This document shows positions 14,079-22,735 of a DNA stretch of 40,422 bases, in pieces. Each line of letters starts with the position of its first letter. Position 1 is the stretch's first letter. A program made the position numbers and the translations under genes. Origin of the DNA: a virus; the IMG/VR virus record IMGVR_UViG_3300043119_000835, positions 1 to 40,422 of that record; one strand, written 5' to 3'. The notes beneath the pieces were generated by a model. It saw only the letters and a program-made list of their open reading frames with translations, made no database searches and was not told where the DNA came from.

Positions 14079-14654
14079 CTATTCCAGCGCCAGCACCGCG
14101 CCGGTAAGCTGGTAGGTACCGGCGTTGTTGTATATCTCCGGCACGATGCGGGTCACACGGGCCACCCCGTCTGCGGTGATATCCACGGCGGCGCCGCCAG
14201 CGGCTGCCGCCACTCTGAAGGTGTCGCCCGCTACATCGCGCACATGATAGATAACGCCTGTCTGCAGCCCCGCAGGCGGTTCTCCGCTGAACACCACGGT
14301 ATATCCGTCTGCGAAGCCGTGGTTTTCACAGGTGACGATATCTGTTGCGGGGTCGGTGATGGCCGCTCTGGGCGCTTCGCCCCCCAGCGGTGTGACCGCA
14401 ACGCAGCTTCCGTCCGCCTTGCGCCACGACAACCAGGCCACTGTGGCGCCGGAGGGAACTTCAAACGTGACGGGGGCTGAAAGAGTGCGGGCGCGGGCGG
14501 AAGCTGCCTGCAGTGCCACGGGCCTGCGGGCATAGTTTCCGCCGGAAAGCTCCGCATCTGCCCCGTCGGCTCCCGGATAGGCCGCATGCAGAGCTGCATA
14601 CGCTATGTCCAGCGCATCAAGCATGGTATGTGCCGCTGTATCAGTAAACATCAT
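14079..14654 (-). CDS. Hypothetical tail-region structural protein
   Basis: 191 residues from ATG 14654 (MMFTDTAAHT; a second ATG at 14651 has better spacing to AGGAG). It is beta-rich with segments SAPVTFEVPSGATVAWLSWR and GYTVVFSGEPPAGLQTGVIY, reminiscent of tandem Ig-like or fibre shaft modules. No family recognised. A 9-bp gap separates it from the next gene and its start overlaps the TraR-like gene by 14 bp. Confidence 0.65.
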   Translation of the reverse strand: MMFTDTAAHTMLDALDIAYAALHAAYPGADGADAELSGGNYARRPVALQAASARARTLSAPVTFEVPSGATVAWLSWRKADGSCVAVTPLGGEAPRAAITDPATDIVTCENHGFADGYTVVFSGEPPAGLQTGVIYHVRDVAGDTFRVAAAAGGAAVDITADGVARVTRIVPEIYNNAGTYQLTGAVLALE

Positions 14655-14874
14655 GTCGCTCCTGCCGGCCGGCGCAGTCCACACACAAAGAAACACCGGC
14701 CACGGCGGCCAGTCGTGCCGCCGGAATAGGTTCACCGCATTCCCGGCAGCAGGCTATGCCGTCAATGATCTGCGGTCCGCCGGCGGAACGTAATGTCCCG
14801 GAACGGGCACGGGCTATGGCGGCCTCGCGCTGCAAACGTTCCACCTCGGCTGCCATATCAAGAATATCTGTCAT
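14641..14874 (-). CDS. TraR/DksA-type zinc-finger protein
   Basis: 77 residues. An N-terminal helix (MAAEVERLQREAAIARARSG) is followed by CRECGEPIPAARL and CVDC, the C4 zinc finger of the TraR/DksA family. TraR-like proteins bind the RNA polymerase secondary channel and change promoter choice without DNA binding. Its usual place in Mu-like phages is near the lysis genes, so a copy inside the tail-fibre operon is unusual, although known in some prophages. One base separates it from the fibre-assembly gene and it overlaps the next gene by 14 bp. Confidence 0.85.
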   Translation of the reverse strand: MTDILDMAAEVERLQREAAIARARSGTLRSAGGPQIIDGIACCRECGEPIPAARLAAVAGVSLCVDCAGRQERHDVY

Positions 14875-15453
14875 CTACGCATCCTCCGGCAACGTGTAGA
14901 CGGGGTTGATGCCCTGTATGGTATCTGCCGCCTGCGCATCGTCCAGCCCCTGTGTTGCTTCCAGCGCATCCTGATAGGCAAGGCGCTGGCCTACCACATG
15001 GCCGGATACGGCAACCCATGCGGTGCGGTTGGCAAGGATACGGGCGGCAAGCTCACCCACGGGCATGCCCCGCGTGGCGGCAATGGCCCGCACCAGCGGG
15101 GCCGGTGCGTCCGCATCCGCCTGCAGGGCTTCGGCCTCTGCCGCCTGCTGGTCCCATGTCTGGCGTTCCAGCGGAGCGTATTCCGCGGCCAGCGCGGTCA
15201 GCATGGCTTCGGCCCCGTCGCGGATTTCCGCCTGTTTAGCCGTGTACAGTTCTGCGCGGGTAGGCGCAGGCGGTGCGGCGGGTGTTATGGCCACGGGACA
15301 GCCGTTTTCATCGGGCCGGATTATCTGCCCCCGCGCCTGTGCGGCCAGCAGTGTGGCATGGTCTTCGGGACTGACGGCCACGGCATCGGCGGGGATGCTG
15401 TTGCCGTGTATGTCGGGGTGATAAAAGCCGTTTGTTGAAGGGCTGTATTTCAT
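14875..15453 (-). CDS. Tail fibre assembly protein
   Basis: 192 residues. The N-terminus (MKYSPSTNGFYHPDIHG, then AVAVSPEDHATLLAAQARG) is the common start of caudovirus tail-fibre assembly chaperones. The C-terminal half (ELYTAKQAEIRDGAEAMLTA, LERQTWDQQAAEAEAL, LAARILANRTAWVAVSGHVV) is a DUF4376-like helical domain that usually pairs with a fibre. AAGGAGG precedes the ATG. It follows the fibre gene directly, as Mu gene U follows S. Confidence 0.85.
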   Translation of the reverse strand: MKYSPSTNGFYHPDIHGNSIPADAVAVSPEDHATLLAAQARGQIIRPDENGCPVAITPAAPPAPTRAELYTAKQAEIRDGAEAMLTALAAEYAPLERQTWDQQAAEAEALQADADAPAPLVRAIAATRGMPVGELAARILANRTAWVAVSGHVVGQRLAYQDALEATQGLDDAQAADTIQGINPVYTLPEDA

Positions 15454-15465
15454 TGTGCGGCCTCC

Positions 15466-16893
15466 TTAGTAGCCGATGGAAATGTATGAATATGGCATTA
15501 CAGTTGAACCGGAGTGTTCTCCCTTCAGGGTGAACTTGCCTGCCATCCTGTTGTATACAGCGATGGCGTCGTTGCCGACAGAACCGTAGTCAATGCCGAT
15601 AACAGCAACGCAAGAAAGATGCGCGTTCGGGTAGGCAATCGGCAGCGTTACCTCTGTGGCGACTCCAGTTGATACAGAACCGGTGCCCCACTGCAGAATC
15701 AGCCCGCTGGGCAGCCGTTGCCAGCCGCTTTCGCCCAGACTCTGCGTCCACTCGCTGCGGTCAACCTTGTTGCCGTTAATGGCGCTGACCTGTGCGGCAA
15801 GAGCCTGCATGTCCACCTGTGCGGTATTTACAGCCACATCAAAGGCTTTGATGCAGGGCAGCAGATAACTGGTTTTCGGGCGGTTTTCTTCGGCTGTGGG
15901 GACTACGCGGGAAGCGTCGAAAATGACGCGGTCAGCCCCTACATATACATTCTGGACGATGTTCTCCACACGTCCCGTAAGGTCCTCTTGGTGCACCAGA
16001 AATGCGCCGGAGGCGCCTGCCGTGTCTCTGAGGCTGGGTAACAGCGCATTGGGGGATGTGCTGGACTTCAGCTCACCCGTAATGTTCCGTATGGCATCAC
16101 CGGCCCAGTCGCCTGCCGCTTTACCTGCCGCACCATTCTGCGCGGCCGAGAAGTAGTGTCTGTAGCAAGGCAGAATGATATGCGTATCCGTCAGGCAGTA
16201 CTTGCCGCAGGAGCCTTCCTGTGCGGCGGCTTCTGCGTCCCATTCCGCCTCTGTGGCCAGATAGCCCCCGCAGCTGCGCACCCATGCTGTCAACTGAGGG
16301 TACACCTCCAATGCGAATTTCTGCTTTACGTTTACAGGAACGGTGCCGGGCAGCGGTGTGCCGGTGGTGGAAAACAGCAACGTGCCTACGGGCATACCGC
16401 CTTCGCCGGAGCCTACCACCCGCCAGTCGCTCCACTGGCCGGTGGAGGTACGGCGGCGGTTCCAGCCGGGGTGGTCAGGGTCGTCAGCAGGCCAGCACAC
16501 CTGTGTGCGTCCGGCATCGGCAGGCAGAACCATGGTATGCACAAAAGCCCACGTACCCGCAGGCAGCTCCGGTGCATTCTGCACTTTGGCCCGGTCACAG
16601 GCGTACAGACTGTTATGGGCGATGGTGTTCAGGTCACCTTCAAATGACGCATGCTGCCCTCCGGCGGAAAATCCCCTGAAACGCTCCGGTCCCAGTTTGA
16701 GAATGGCTTCTTTCAGCTGTGCGTTATCCGCTTTTTCCGGCTGTATGCCCGCCTCTGCCAGTACATTCAGAATTTCATCCTGCACGGCATTCAGCCAGTC
16801 GGCGCTGACCACGGTGGCAGGTTCCGGTATGGTGGGGTTACCTTCGGTAAAGCGCCCCTCCGCGGTGGCACCTTGTGAATCAATCCGGTGCAT
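15466..16893 (-). CDS. Tail fibre protein
   Basis: 475 residues. The N-terminal 70 residues (MHRIDSQGAT, EGRFTEGNPTIPEPATVVSA, DWLNAVQDEILNVLAEAGI) are the conserved baseplate-attachment segment of many prophage fibres. A collar-like region (MPVGTLLFSTTGTPLPGTVP) and a shaft follow. The last 80 residues (ESGWQRLPSGLILQWG, VTLPIAYPNAHLSCVAVIG) are a receptor-binding tip of gp53-like fold. Its start overlaps gp48 by 14 bp. The protein determines host range. Confidence 0.9.
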   Translation of the reverse strand: MHRIDSQGATAEGRFTEGNPTIPEPATVVSADWLNAVQDEILNVLAEAGIQPEKADNAQLKEAILKLGPERFRGFSAGGQHASFEGDLNTIAHNSLYACDRAKVQNAPELPAGTWAFVHTMVLPADAGRTQVCWPADDPDHPGWNRRRTSTGQWSDWRVVGSGEGGMPVGTLLFSTTGTPLPGTVPVNVKQKFALEVYPQLTAWVRSCGGYLATEAEWDAEAAAQEGSCGKYCLTDTHIILPCYRHYFSAAQNGAAGKAAGDWAGDAIRNITGELKSSTSPNALLPSLRDTAGASGAFLVHQEDLTGRVENIVQNVYVGADRVIFDASRVVPTAEENRPKTSYLLPCIKAFDVAVNTAQVDMQALAAQVSAINGNKVDRSEWTQSLGESGWQRLPSGLILQWGTGSVSTGVATEVTLPIAYPNAHLSCVAVIGIDYGSVGNDAIAVYNRMAGKFTLKGEHSGSTVMPYSYISIGY

Positions 16894-17461
16894 TGGTTCC
16901 TCCGTATGAAAAAAGGACTTCGGTATGGGCCGGTTTCAGCCTGCGGAAGACACATTCCAGCAGATGATCGCCCCATGAGGACAGGGTTTCGCCCGCGGCG
17001 CTGCGTCCGGCGCTGAAGCGGCGTTCGGTAATGGCAGGTGCGGCTACCCCCCATGCCCATTGCCAGTCGCCGTTGGTCAGCATGTCCCCCGCATGTGAAC
17101 CGGCGCAGAACGGCGGGTATTCGTGCACCACCACTCTGTAGCCAAGCAGCATGGCAAGGCGCGTAAACCATGCCCGCGACAGGCCGGCCTGTTCCTGCAC
17201 GGCTATGGCCAATGCCATGATGCGTTCCTGCAGCGTGGTATCAGGATGGGAACAGGCATCGGGCAGGCCGTAAACACGCTCCCAGTCCGGCAGCCATTCC
17301 TGTGCGCGGAACGGGTCTATGCCCATGACGGCACGTACAGAAGCGGCCAGCGCGGCATCAAGGGCGTTGCCTTCTGCGTGCAGCTGCGCCCGCAGGCGCG
17401 GGGCTTCCGCGCTGTAGCTGGTGGGGGGCAGCAGGTGTTGCAACAACCGGATATGGCCCAT
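16880..17461 (-). CDS. Baseplate protein gp48-like (DUF2313/YmfQ)
   Basis: 193 residues matching the YmfQ/DUF2313 family: HLLPPTSYSAEAPRLRAQLH, FRAQEWLPDWERVYGLPDAC, then a helical middle and a C-terminal CVFRRLKPAHTEVLFSYG. It is a wedge component that links baseplate J to the fibres. The ATG starts immediately after the stop of gp47 (TAAATG). Confidence 0.92.
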   Translation of the reverse strand: MGHIRLLQHLLPPTSYSAEAPRLRAQLHAEGNALDAALAASVRAVMGIDPFRAQEWLPDWERVYGLPDACSHPDTTLQERIMALAIAVQEQAGLSRAWFTRLAMLLGYRVVVHEYPPFCAGSHAGDMLTNGDWQWAWGVAAPAITERRFSAGRSAAGETLSSWGDHLLECVFRRLKPAHTEVLFSYGGTNAPD

Positions 17462-18523
17462 TTACATGGCCTCCAGCGTCACCTGCCCCGGTCTGGGCCA
17501 TTGCAGGCGGGTGGCATCCACCACGGCCTGCACGTTAGCGGCGGGGGTTATCAGCTGTCTGTCCTGCACGCCTGCCATGCCGGATATGAGCGCCTCCAGA
17601 TGGGAACGCACCACAAGGTCGCCCGGCAGCAGTGCGGCGAAAAATACGGCAAGCGACTGCTGAAGCTGCGCCGTTACCACGGGCAGGGTGGTGCCCTGCA
17701 GCCGCACGGCGGCGTGCACGTCTATCATCAGCGGCTGCGGGGCCAGCACGGTGACGCCGGCGGCCGTAACAGGGCGCTGTGCATCAATATGCGCCTGAAC
17801 CGCCGTTACCAGCTCTGCAGCGGGCAAACCGTCGGCGGACAGCACCGCCACGTCCACTGTGCCGAGGCCGCGGCGCAGGGGATACACAAAAGCCGCGGTA
17901 ACGCCGGGCACCTCCAGCGCCCAGCGCTGATAATCGTAGCGGTTGCCGCCGCCCGGCGGAGTACGCATATGCAGCAGCAGACGCTCCAGCAGCTGGGCGT
18001 CGCTTTCGGCATCGGTGCCGCCGGCAAGGGACAGCTGTGCGCCGGAAAGTATGCCGGATGGCGCATTGACCAGCGTTACCGGCTCTGCCGTGTAATCCGG
18101 CAGGGCCTTGGCCGTTACGGCCCGGCAGGGCACGGCCGCGGTGCCGGTTTCATCCAGCACAGCCGCCGCCGTGGTGGCAAATTGTTCTCCTGATGCGGGG
18201 TGTGCGGCACGGATGCCTGCCGCTGCGGGTGTCTGCGGTGCACCGTGCAGCGTCAGGGTGCCTGTGGCTCTGGTAGCCGGTTTGCGGGTGATGCCGCGCA
18301 GGCCGCAATGAATTTCAAGGTATTCGGTATCCGCCGTGTCCGGCAGAATCTGGCGGGCAATCCACAGCTGGTGCTGGTACAACCCTTCGATGGCCGATGC
18401 CGTGGCACTGGCCCGCACGTAGTTGTCGCTGTCGGGCAACGTCGCGGCATCGGGTTGCAGGTTTTGCGTATCGCGCAGAATACCCTGACGGATAGCGGCG
18501 AAGTCTGGCGTGATATACGGCAT
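17462..18523 (-). CDS. Baseplate J-like protein (gp47)
   Basis: 353 residues from ATG 18523, chosen because CAGGA lies at good spacing and MPYITPDFAAIRQGILRDTQ is the family N-terminus. The body contains LYQHQLWIARQILPDTADTE-YLE, GITRKPATRATGTLTLHG, ESDAQLLERLL and PPGGGNRYDYQRWALEVPGV, all signature segments of the baseplate J family. It forms the wedge ring of the contractile tail. It lies 20 bp after gp46. Confidence 0.93.
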   Translation of the reverse strand: MPYITPDFAAIRQGILRDTQNLQPDAATLPDSDNYVRASATASAIEGLYQHQLWIARQILPDTADTEYLEIHCGLRGITRKPATRATGTLTLHGAPQTPAAAGIRAAHPASGEQFATTAAAVLDETGTAAVPCRAVTAKALPDYTAEPVTLVNAPSGILSGAQLSLAGGTDAESDAQLLERLLLHMRTPPGGGNRYDYQRWALEVPGVTAAFVYPLRRGLGTVDVAVLSADGLPAAELVTAVQAHIDAQRPVTAAGVTVLAPQPLMIDVHAAVRLQGTTLPVVTAQLQQSLAVFFAALLPGDLVVRSHLEALISGMAGVQDRQLITPAANVQAVVDATRLQWPRPGQVTLEAM

Positions 18524-18542
18524 GGCGAATCCTGTAATCTGT

Positions 18543-18899
18543 TCAGATAACACGAACAGGGTATTGGAAAGTCTGTTGATTACCGGTTGAATCAGTGGCA
18601 CAGATAATCAACAGGCATACACCGTTATGCGGCTGCATGGCCGTCACCTGTATGGACTGCGCTCTGCCTGCCTCAACCAACGGGGCCAATGCCTGCTGGG
18701 CATATTGCTGTGCAAGGGTACGGATGCGGGGCAGGTCTTTTTCGCGCGCTATTTCGTGCAGGCGCGAACCTACCGTGGGGTCTGCCCACCATGTGCCCAG
18801 AGGCGTCATGATGCGCAGATAGATGGCGTTGCCCAGATGGCTGATGCGCTCTCCGGTGTAGTCGCCTGTATATGGATTTAACCCTGCATCGTTTCCCAT
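18543..18899 (-). CDS. Baseplate protein gp46-like
   Basis: 118 residues from ATG 18899 (MGNDAGLNPYTGDY). The segments LGNAIYLRIMTPLGTWWADP and VGSRLHEIAREKDLPR are those of the GP46/W-like wedge protein. No ribosome site precedes this ATG; instead the predicted late transcript start falls on its first base, so translation may be leaderless. A longer frame beginning at 19001 would run through the promoter and hairpin and into the divergent gene, and is rejected. First gene of the distal baseplate-fibre operon. Confidence 0.88.
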   Translation of the reverse strand: MGNDAGLNPYTGDYTGERISHLGNAIYLRIMTPLGTWWADPTVGSRLHEIAREKDLPRIRTLAQQYAQQALAPLVEAGRAQSIQVTAMQPHNGVCLLIICATDSTGNQQTFQYPVRVI

Positions 18900-18905
18900 G
18901 CCGCC

Positions 18906-18949
18906 ACTGTAGTGGCGGCTGAGATACAGGACAGGTGGAAGGGGTTCAG
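18906..18949 (-). promoter_or_regulatory. Late promoter of the gp46-fibre operon
   Basis: The 23-bp element (18927-18949, read leftward CTGAACCCCTTC...GTCCTG) is identical to that of the lysis promoter. After 15 bp comes TACAGT (18911-18906), a -10 with four of six consensus bases. It sits inside an 8-bp inverted repeat, CCGCCACT (18901-18908) with AGTGGCGG (18911-18918). Six bases after the -10 is the A of the gp46 start codon. Corresponds in position to the Mu late promoter in the tail region. Confidence 0.72.
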
Positions 18950-18960
18950 GAGGAGTACCA

Positions 18961-19629
18961 GTGACATCCAAAACAGAAATAATTGAAAATGTAGATGACA
19001 AAAAAATTTATTGTACAAGATGTGATGGATATCGTCACTGTAAAGTGCTTGGCGCTGTCGAGCATAGTTATGATAACTATGAAGAGTATGAATACAGGTG
19101 TGGGGTTGATGGATGGGACAAATACTACATCGTTGAATGTAATGGATGTGGATACATATTTTTTGCAATAGAATCTTACTTTTCTGAAAAAGAATATCAT
19201 GAAGAAAATAAAATTGATGTAGCTATTTATCCAAAAAACAAATTTAAACCTAAAAGTTGTATTGAAGAAGTACTATGGTCTGAATCATCAGGCACATTAT
19301 ACAATGAAATATACTCAGGACTAAACAATGGGCTTTATTCAATTGTAATTATGGGATTAAGGACTTTCACTGAACAGTTTATGGTTCACGTGAACAAAGA
19401 AGATAAAAAGAATTTTCAAGAAAACATCAAAAATAGTATAAAAAAAAATATTTTTACACAAGATCAGGCGAATTATCTTATTGATGTTACAAAATTTGGA
19501 AACGATGTTGTTCACAGAAAAAGTCAGCCAAATGAAAAGCAAGTCATAATTGCTCTGGATATTGTCGAGAGTGCAATTGAAATATCTCTCGTCAATAAAA
19601 CAAAGGCTAACACTTTAAAAAAATTATAA
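18961..19629 (+). CDS. DUF4145-like accessory gene (moron)
   Basis: 222 residues from GTG 18961, with AGGAGG 7 nt upstream. It runs against all surrounding genes and is strikingly AT-rich, with Lys/Asn/Ile-heavy coding, so it was acquired separately. An N-terminal CTRC-x(n)-CNGC zinc-ribbon-like part (residues about 19-64) is followed by a helical domain, NGLYSIVIMGLRTFTEQFMV, and a terminal LIDVTKFGNDVVHRKSQP, the GN(D/x)xxH pattern of DUF4145. Such domains occur alone or in restriction-type defence proteins; a lysogenic-conversion or defence role is inference. It fills the gap between gp45 and the late promoter of gp46. Its 5' end lies 11 bp from the promoter's activator element. Confidence 0.75.
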   Translation: MTSKTEIIENVDDKKIYCTRCDGYRHCKVLGAVEHSYDNYEEYEYRCGVDGWDKYYIVECNGCGYIFFAIESYFSEKEYHEENKIDVAIYPKNKFKPKSCIEEVLWSESSGTLYNEIYSGLNNGLYSIVIMGLRTFTEQFMVHVNKEDKKNFQENIKNSIKKNIFTQDQANYLIDVTKFGNDVVHRKSQPNEKQVIIALDIVESAIEISLVNKTKANTLKKL

Positions 19630-19630
19630 G

Positions 19631-20257
19631 CTACTCAGGCTCCCCACTAGTCCCGCCGGAATCCCCCTGATGGCGGTGATGCCTCTGGCTTATGCCACCG
19701 GCGACATGATCTCCCTGCGAGGTTATGTCGCCGGTTGTGTTTATGTGGGCATTTATGCTGGCCTGCGCCTGTTCACCGTCCATGCCGCCGAAGGCCAGCG
19801 TGGGGCTGGCAAAGGTTGCGCCCTCAGTCGCCGTGGCCTGCCATGACTTTGTCTGCATGGTGATGCTTTGGGCCGCATTGATGCGGAAGTGGTCGCAGTC
19901 GGCTTCTATTATACGGTCTTTCTTCAGATGGATGCGCGCCCCCCACTGGTTGTAGATGCAGGCCTCGCCCTGTGCAACGTCCATGCGGTAGTTGCCGTGT
20001 TCTGTGGCCACAATAACGCTGTGGGCGGTACGACCGCCCAGAGGCAGGACAATCAGCTGGGTGCCTTCCGGCGGAGCGCTGGTAAACCCGAAATGCTGAA
20101 ACAGCTCTGCCGCCTGCAGGCGTTCACCCGCCAGCGCATCGGCCTGCACCAGCTGAACACGCGGGGCGGTGTCCAAGCCGGTAAGCCGCGCCCTGAAGGC
20201 AAGGCGTATGGTGGAAAGCGCCCGCGCCACTGCCTGCTGAACCTGTCGCATTACCAT
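19631..20257 (-). CDS. Baseplate assembly/spike protein gp45-like
   Basis: 208 residues from ATG 20257 (MVMRQ; 20251 also possible). LFQHFGFTSAPPEGTQLIVLP and GGRTAHSVIVATEHGNYRMD are characteristic of the Mu gp45/V OB-fold hub. The C-terminus is a beta-helix-like stretch ending in HRHQGDSGGTSGEPE, where His residues suggest metal binding at a membrane-piercing tip. It overlaps gp44 by 7 bp. It ends 2 bp from the divergent accessory gene. Confidence 0.9.
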   Translation of the reverse strand: MVMRQVQQAVARALSTIRLAFRARLTGLDTAPRVQLVQADALAGERLQAAELFQHFGFTSAPPEGTQLIVLPLGGRTAHSVIVATEHGNYRMDVAQGEACIYNQWGARIHLKKDRIIEADCDHFRINAAQSITMQTKSWQATATEGATFASPTLAFGGMDGEQAQASINAHINTTGDITSQGDHVAGGISQRHHRHQGDSGGTSGEPE

Positions 20258-21351
20258 ACATCCACCACCTGCAGGGCCTGACCGGTTGTGCGGCCGTTGC
20301 GCAGGCCGGTATCCGGCAGCCACAGACCGTCCGGCTTTAATGTAAGTTCTGTCACACTGCCGCGCTCTTTACCGCCTGTGAATGTACGGGCGGTACAAAA
20401 GTACACATCATCAATATGATGCGGTTCTGAGCAGACGCGCACGCGCTGCCCCGGCTGCCACAACAGGCCCTTGCCTGCGCTGTCTGCAATGCGGTGGCCG
20501 CGCACCGTGGCCGTGATGGTAAGCCCGGCACACATGCCGTCTGCCAGCAGTTTGCGGGCACGGCGGGCGGCCAGCGGCTGGGTGTCGCATTCCGGCTCTA
20601 CCACTATGCGCGGGCGGTATGTTGCCGCGCCGGTATCCGTTGCCTGTGCCCGCAGGTTATGCTGACCGTCCGCGCCTTCTGTCCCGTGGGTCTGCCCCAG
20701 TACCGTGACGGTGCTGTACCGCTCCGCCATATCGCGGCGTACAGACATGCCGGTAACGTTATTGCCTTTACCGTCTCTGCGCAGAATAAGGTCTGCCACC
20801 GGCGGTGCTGCATAGTCCGGCCCGCTGACAATCAGTGTACCGTCCGGAGAAAACCACGGCCACATGCCGTTGGCCTCTGCCGCGCGTTGCAGCGCATCCC
20901 ATGCCGTCATGCCAGGCTCCACGGTGATTTTTTCGCGCCGGTCGCTGAAGCTGCCGCCGCCGATGCGCACTTTGGCTATGCCCAGCGGCCGGACAATGGT
21001 GCTGACTATATCTGTCAGGGTAACCTCGCGCGCCACAAACAGCGGCGCGGAGCAGTCCACCAGCACGGCGGCATCATCGCGGCCGGTCAGGGCAAGAGTG
21101 TGTTCGCCTTTGCTCACGCGCTGTTCCACGCTGTCCACCCTGCCTTGCAATACGGTTTGTCCGCCCACGGCCACATGCACCCGCGCCCATGGTGTCACCT
21201 CCCGCGGCAGCTTGCCGTCAGGCAGGCCCAGTGTGACATGCCAGCCATCCGCCGGTGTCATAAGATCGCTTTCAATCTCATAGGTCAGCCAGTCGGTGTG
21301 CCCGCGTCCGGCAATGGTTACGGATACACGTTGTTCAGAGGGCATAGACAT
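20251..21351 (-). CDS. P: Baseplate hub protein, Mu gp44/P-like
   Basis: 366 residues. The pattern RVSVTIAGRGHTDWLTYEIE, WHVTLGLPDGKLPREVTPWA and VHVAVGGQTVLQGRVDSVEQ matches the Mu P / lambda D-type hub, and EPGMTAWDALQRAAEANGMW and VRVCSEPHHIDDVYFC are typical later segments. The protein connects the tail tube to the spike. Its start overlaps gene N by 17 bp. Confidence 0.9.
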   Translation of the reverse strand: MSMPSEQRVSVTIAGRGHTDWLTYEIESDLMTPADGWHVTLGLPDGKLPREVTPWARVHVAVGGQTVLQGRVDSVEQRVSKGEHTLALTGRDDAAVLVDCSAPLFVAREVTLTDIVSTIVRPLGIAKVRIGGGSFSDRREKITVEPGMTAWDALQRAAEANGMWPWFSPDGTLIVSGPDYAAPPVADLILRRDGKGNNVTGMSVRRDMAERYSTVTVLGQTHGTEGADGQHNLRAQATDTGAATYRPRIVVEPECDTQPLAARRARKLLADGMCAGLTITATVRGHRIADSAGKGLLWQPGQRVRVCSEPHHIDDVYFCTARTFTGGKERGSVTELTLKPDGLWLPDTGLRNGRTTGQALQVVDVW

Positions 21352-22726
21352 GCAGCACCTCGCCCCGTGCGATAAAGTTGGGGTTGCGGATGGCAGGATT
21401 CAGCCGCGCCAGCTCGGCGGCACGGGTATGGTCGCCGTACAGCCTGTGGGCCAGCAGATGCAGGTTGCACGGCGCCGACACCGTATGCGCCACCAGCGGC
21501 GGCCGCTGGTTGATGACGGCGGCCGCCGCCTGCTGTACGGCAAGAGCCGCTGTGCGCAGCGCCTGTGCCGCCGCGTAGCCATCCGGCGGAGACAGCACGG
21601 TGCGGGCCTGCGTTATGCAGTCCTGCAGACGGGTACGGGTATTGCCCGTGAGGGCTTCTATCTCGTGCGGGGTCATGGCCGGGGTATCTGCCTCTGCAAC
21701 CAGCATGGCGGTGGCCTGCGATGCCACAATCTCCGTCTGGGCAATGTTGGCATGTACCGCCACATGGGCCTGAGTCTGCGCTGCCACATCCGTTTGTGAT
21801 TCTGCCGGCGGGTCTGCCGGCAAGTCTGGCAGACCGGCGAGCAGATCTGCGCCGTCAGAGGGCGGTACCGGCGGCAGAAAAATACCGGGGGACGATTCCG
21901 GCAGTCCGGATGACGGCCCCGTGGTGATGGTGCCTGCGTAGCTGCCGACACTGTCGGAATACGGGCGCGTGCCGCCGGACAGCGTGCGTGCCGGAAAAAG
22001 ACGCGAAAGCCGCTGCCAGTTGCGGTACCCCAGCCCCTGCAGGCCGAGGCTCCGGACAGGGTCGGCCAGCAGCTGCTGTGCGGCCTCCATATCTGCCAGA
22101 TAGGCTGAAGGCAGATCGAAATACGAGGCTGCATCGTGCACCGAGCGTACGCCGCCCGCATAGTCCCGCAGCGCCCCTTGCAGTATGTTCAGCACCGCAA
22201 GGCGCTGAGCAGGTGAGACGTTTCTGGCCACGGTCACAAGCCAGCGTGACAGCGATGCGCCGGACTGTTCCGCCGCGGTACGGGTGGCTGACTGCACGCT
22301 GATGTCAGCCGCCTGTGCCCGGGCACGGTGGCCCTGCGCTCCGGCAGCAAAAAACGGCATATCCCGGCCGGCCTCGGCAAATTCCATCTGCACTTCGGCA
22401 TAGTCCGGCCGTTCACCGTCAAACGAACAGTCCCATGTAAGCACCACCACATCCACCGGCCCGAACACAGGGTGCATCAGTTCGCCTTTGCCATGCTCGC
22501 GCAAGGCGGCACGCAGTGCGTTAAGGCCGGTTTCGTACTGCGGCCCGTAAAAAACGCCGGTCAGGCTGATACGCTGTGCGTCGGTGCCCATATCTTCCTG
22601 TTCTGCCCCGTCACGGTACGGGTACTTATGTTCCTGCACTGCATGGCTGCCTGTGTCCCGTATGCGCAGCACCTCAAACGTCACGTTACGAAAGCGGGCG
22701 TCCTGCAGCGAGTCCTTCCAGCTCAT
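21335..22726 (-). CDS. N: DNA circulation / tail protein N (gp43)
   Basis: 463 residues. The N-terminal 110 residues (SWKDSLQDARFRNVTFEVLR, QEHKYPYRDGAEQEDMG, FYGPQYETGLNALRAALREH) are the DNA_circ_N domain. In Mu and P22-like names it is called DNA circularisation protein, but it is a virion tail component. The C-terminus carries a short LysM-like end (APCNLHLLAHRLYGDHTRAA). AGGAGG precedes ATG. Ten bp after the tape measure gene. Confidence 0.9.
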   Translation of the reverse strand: MSWKDSLQDARFRNVTFEVLRIRDTGSHAVQEHKYPYRDGAEQEDMGTDAQRISLTGVFYGPQYETGLNALRAALREHGKGELMHPVFGPVDVVVLTWDCSFDGERPDYAEVQMEFAEAGRDMPFFAAGAQGHRARAQAADISVQSATRTAAEQSGASLSRWLVTVARNVSPAQRLAVLNILQGALRDYAGGVRSVHDAASYFDLPSAYLADMEAAQQLLADPVRSLGLQGLGYRNWQRLSRLFPARTLSGGTRPYSDSVGSYAGTITTGPSSGLPESSPGIFLPPVPPSDGADLLAGLPDLPADPPAESQTDVAAQTQAHVAVHANIAQTEIVASQATAMLVAEADTPAMTPHEIEALTGNTRTRLQDCITQARTVLSPPDGYAAAQALRTAALAVQQAAAAVINQRPPLVAHTVSAPCNLHLLAHRLYGDHTRAAELARLNPAIRNPNFIARGEVLHVYAL

Positions 22727-22735
22727 AACCGCCTC

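Noticed and set aside
17123-18193. 356-residue plus-strand open frame opposite gp47/gp48
   Set aside because: A high-GC shadow of the baseplate genes, His/Arg/Gly-rich and without a family; the minus-strand products are clear.
20494-21375. 293-residue plus-strand open frame opposite gene P
   Set aside because: Shadow of the P gene with biased composition; no ribosome site.
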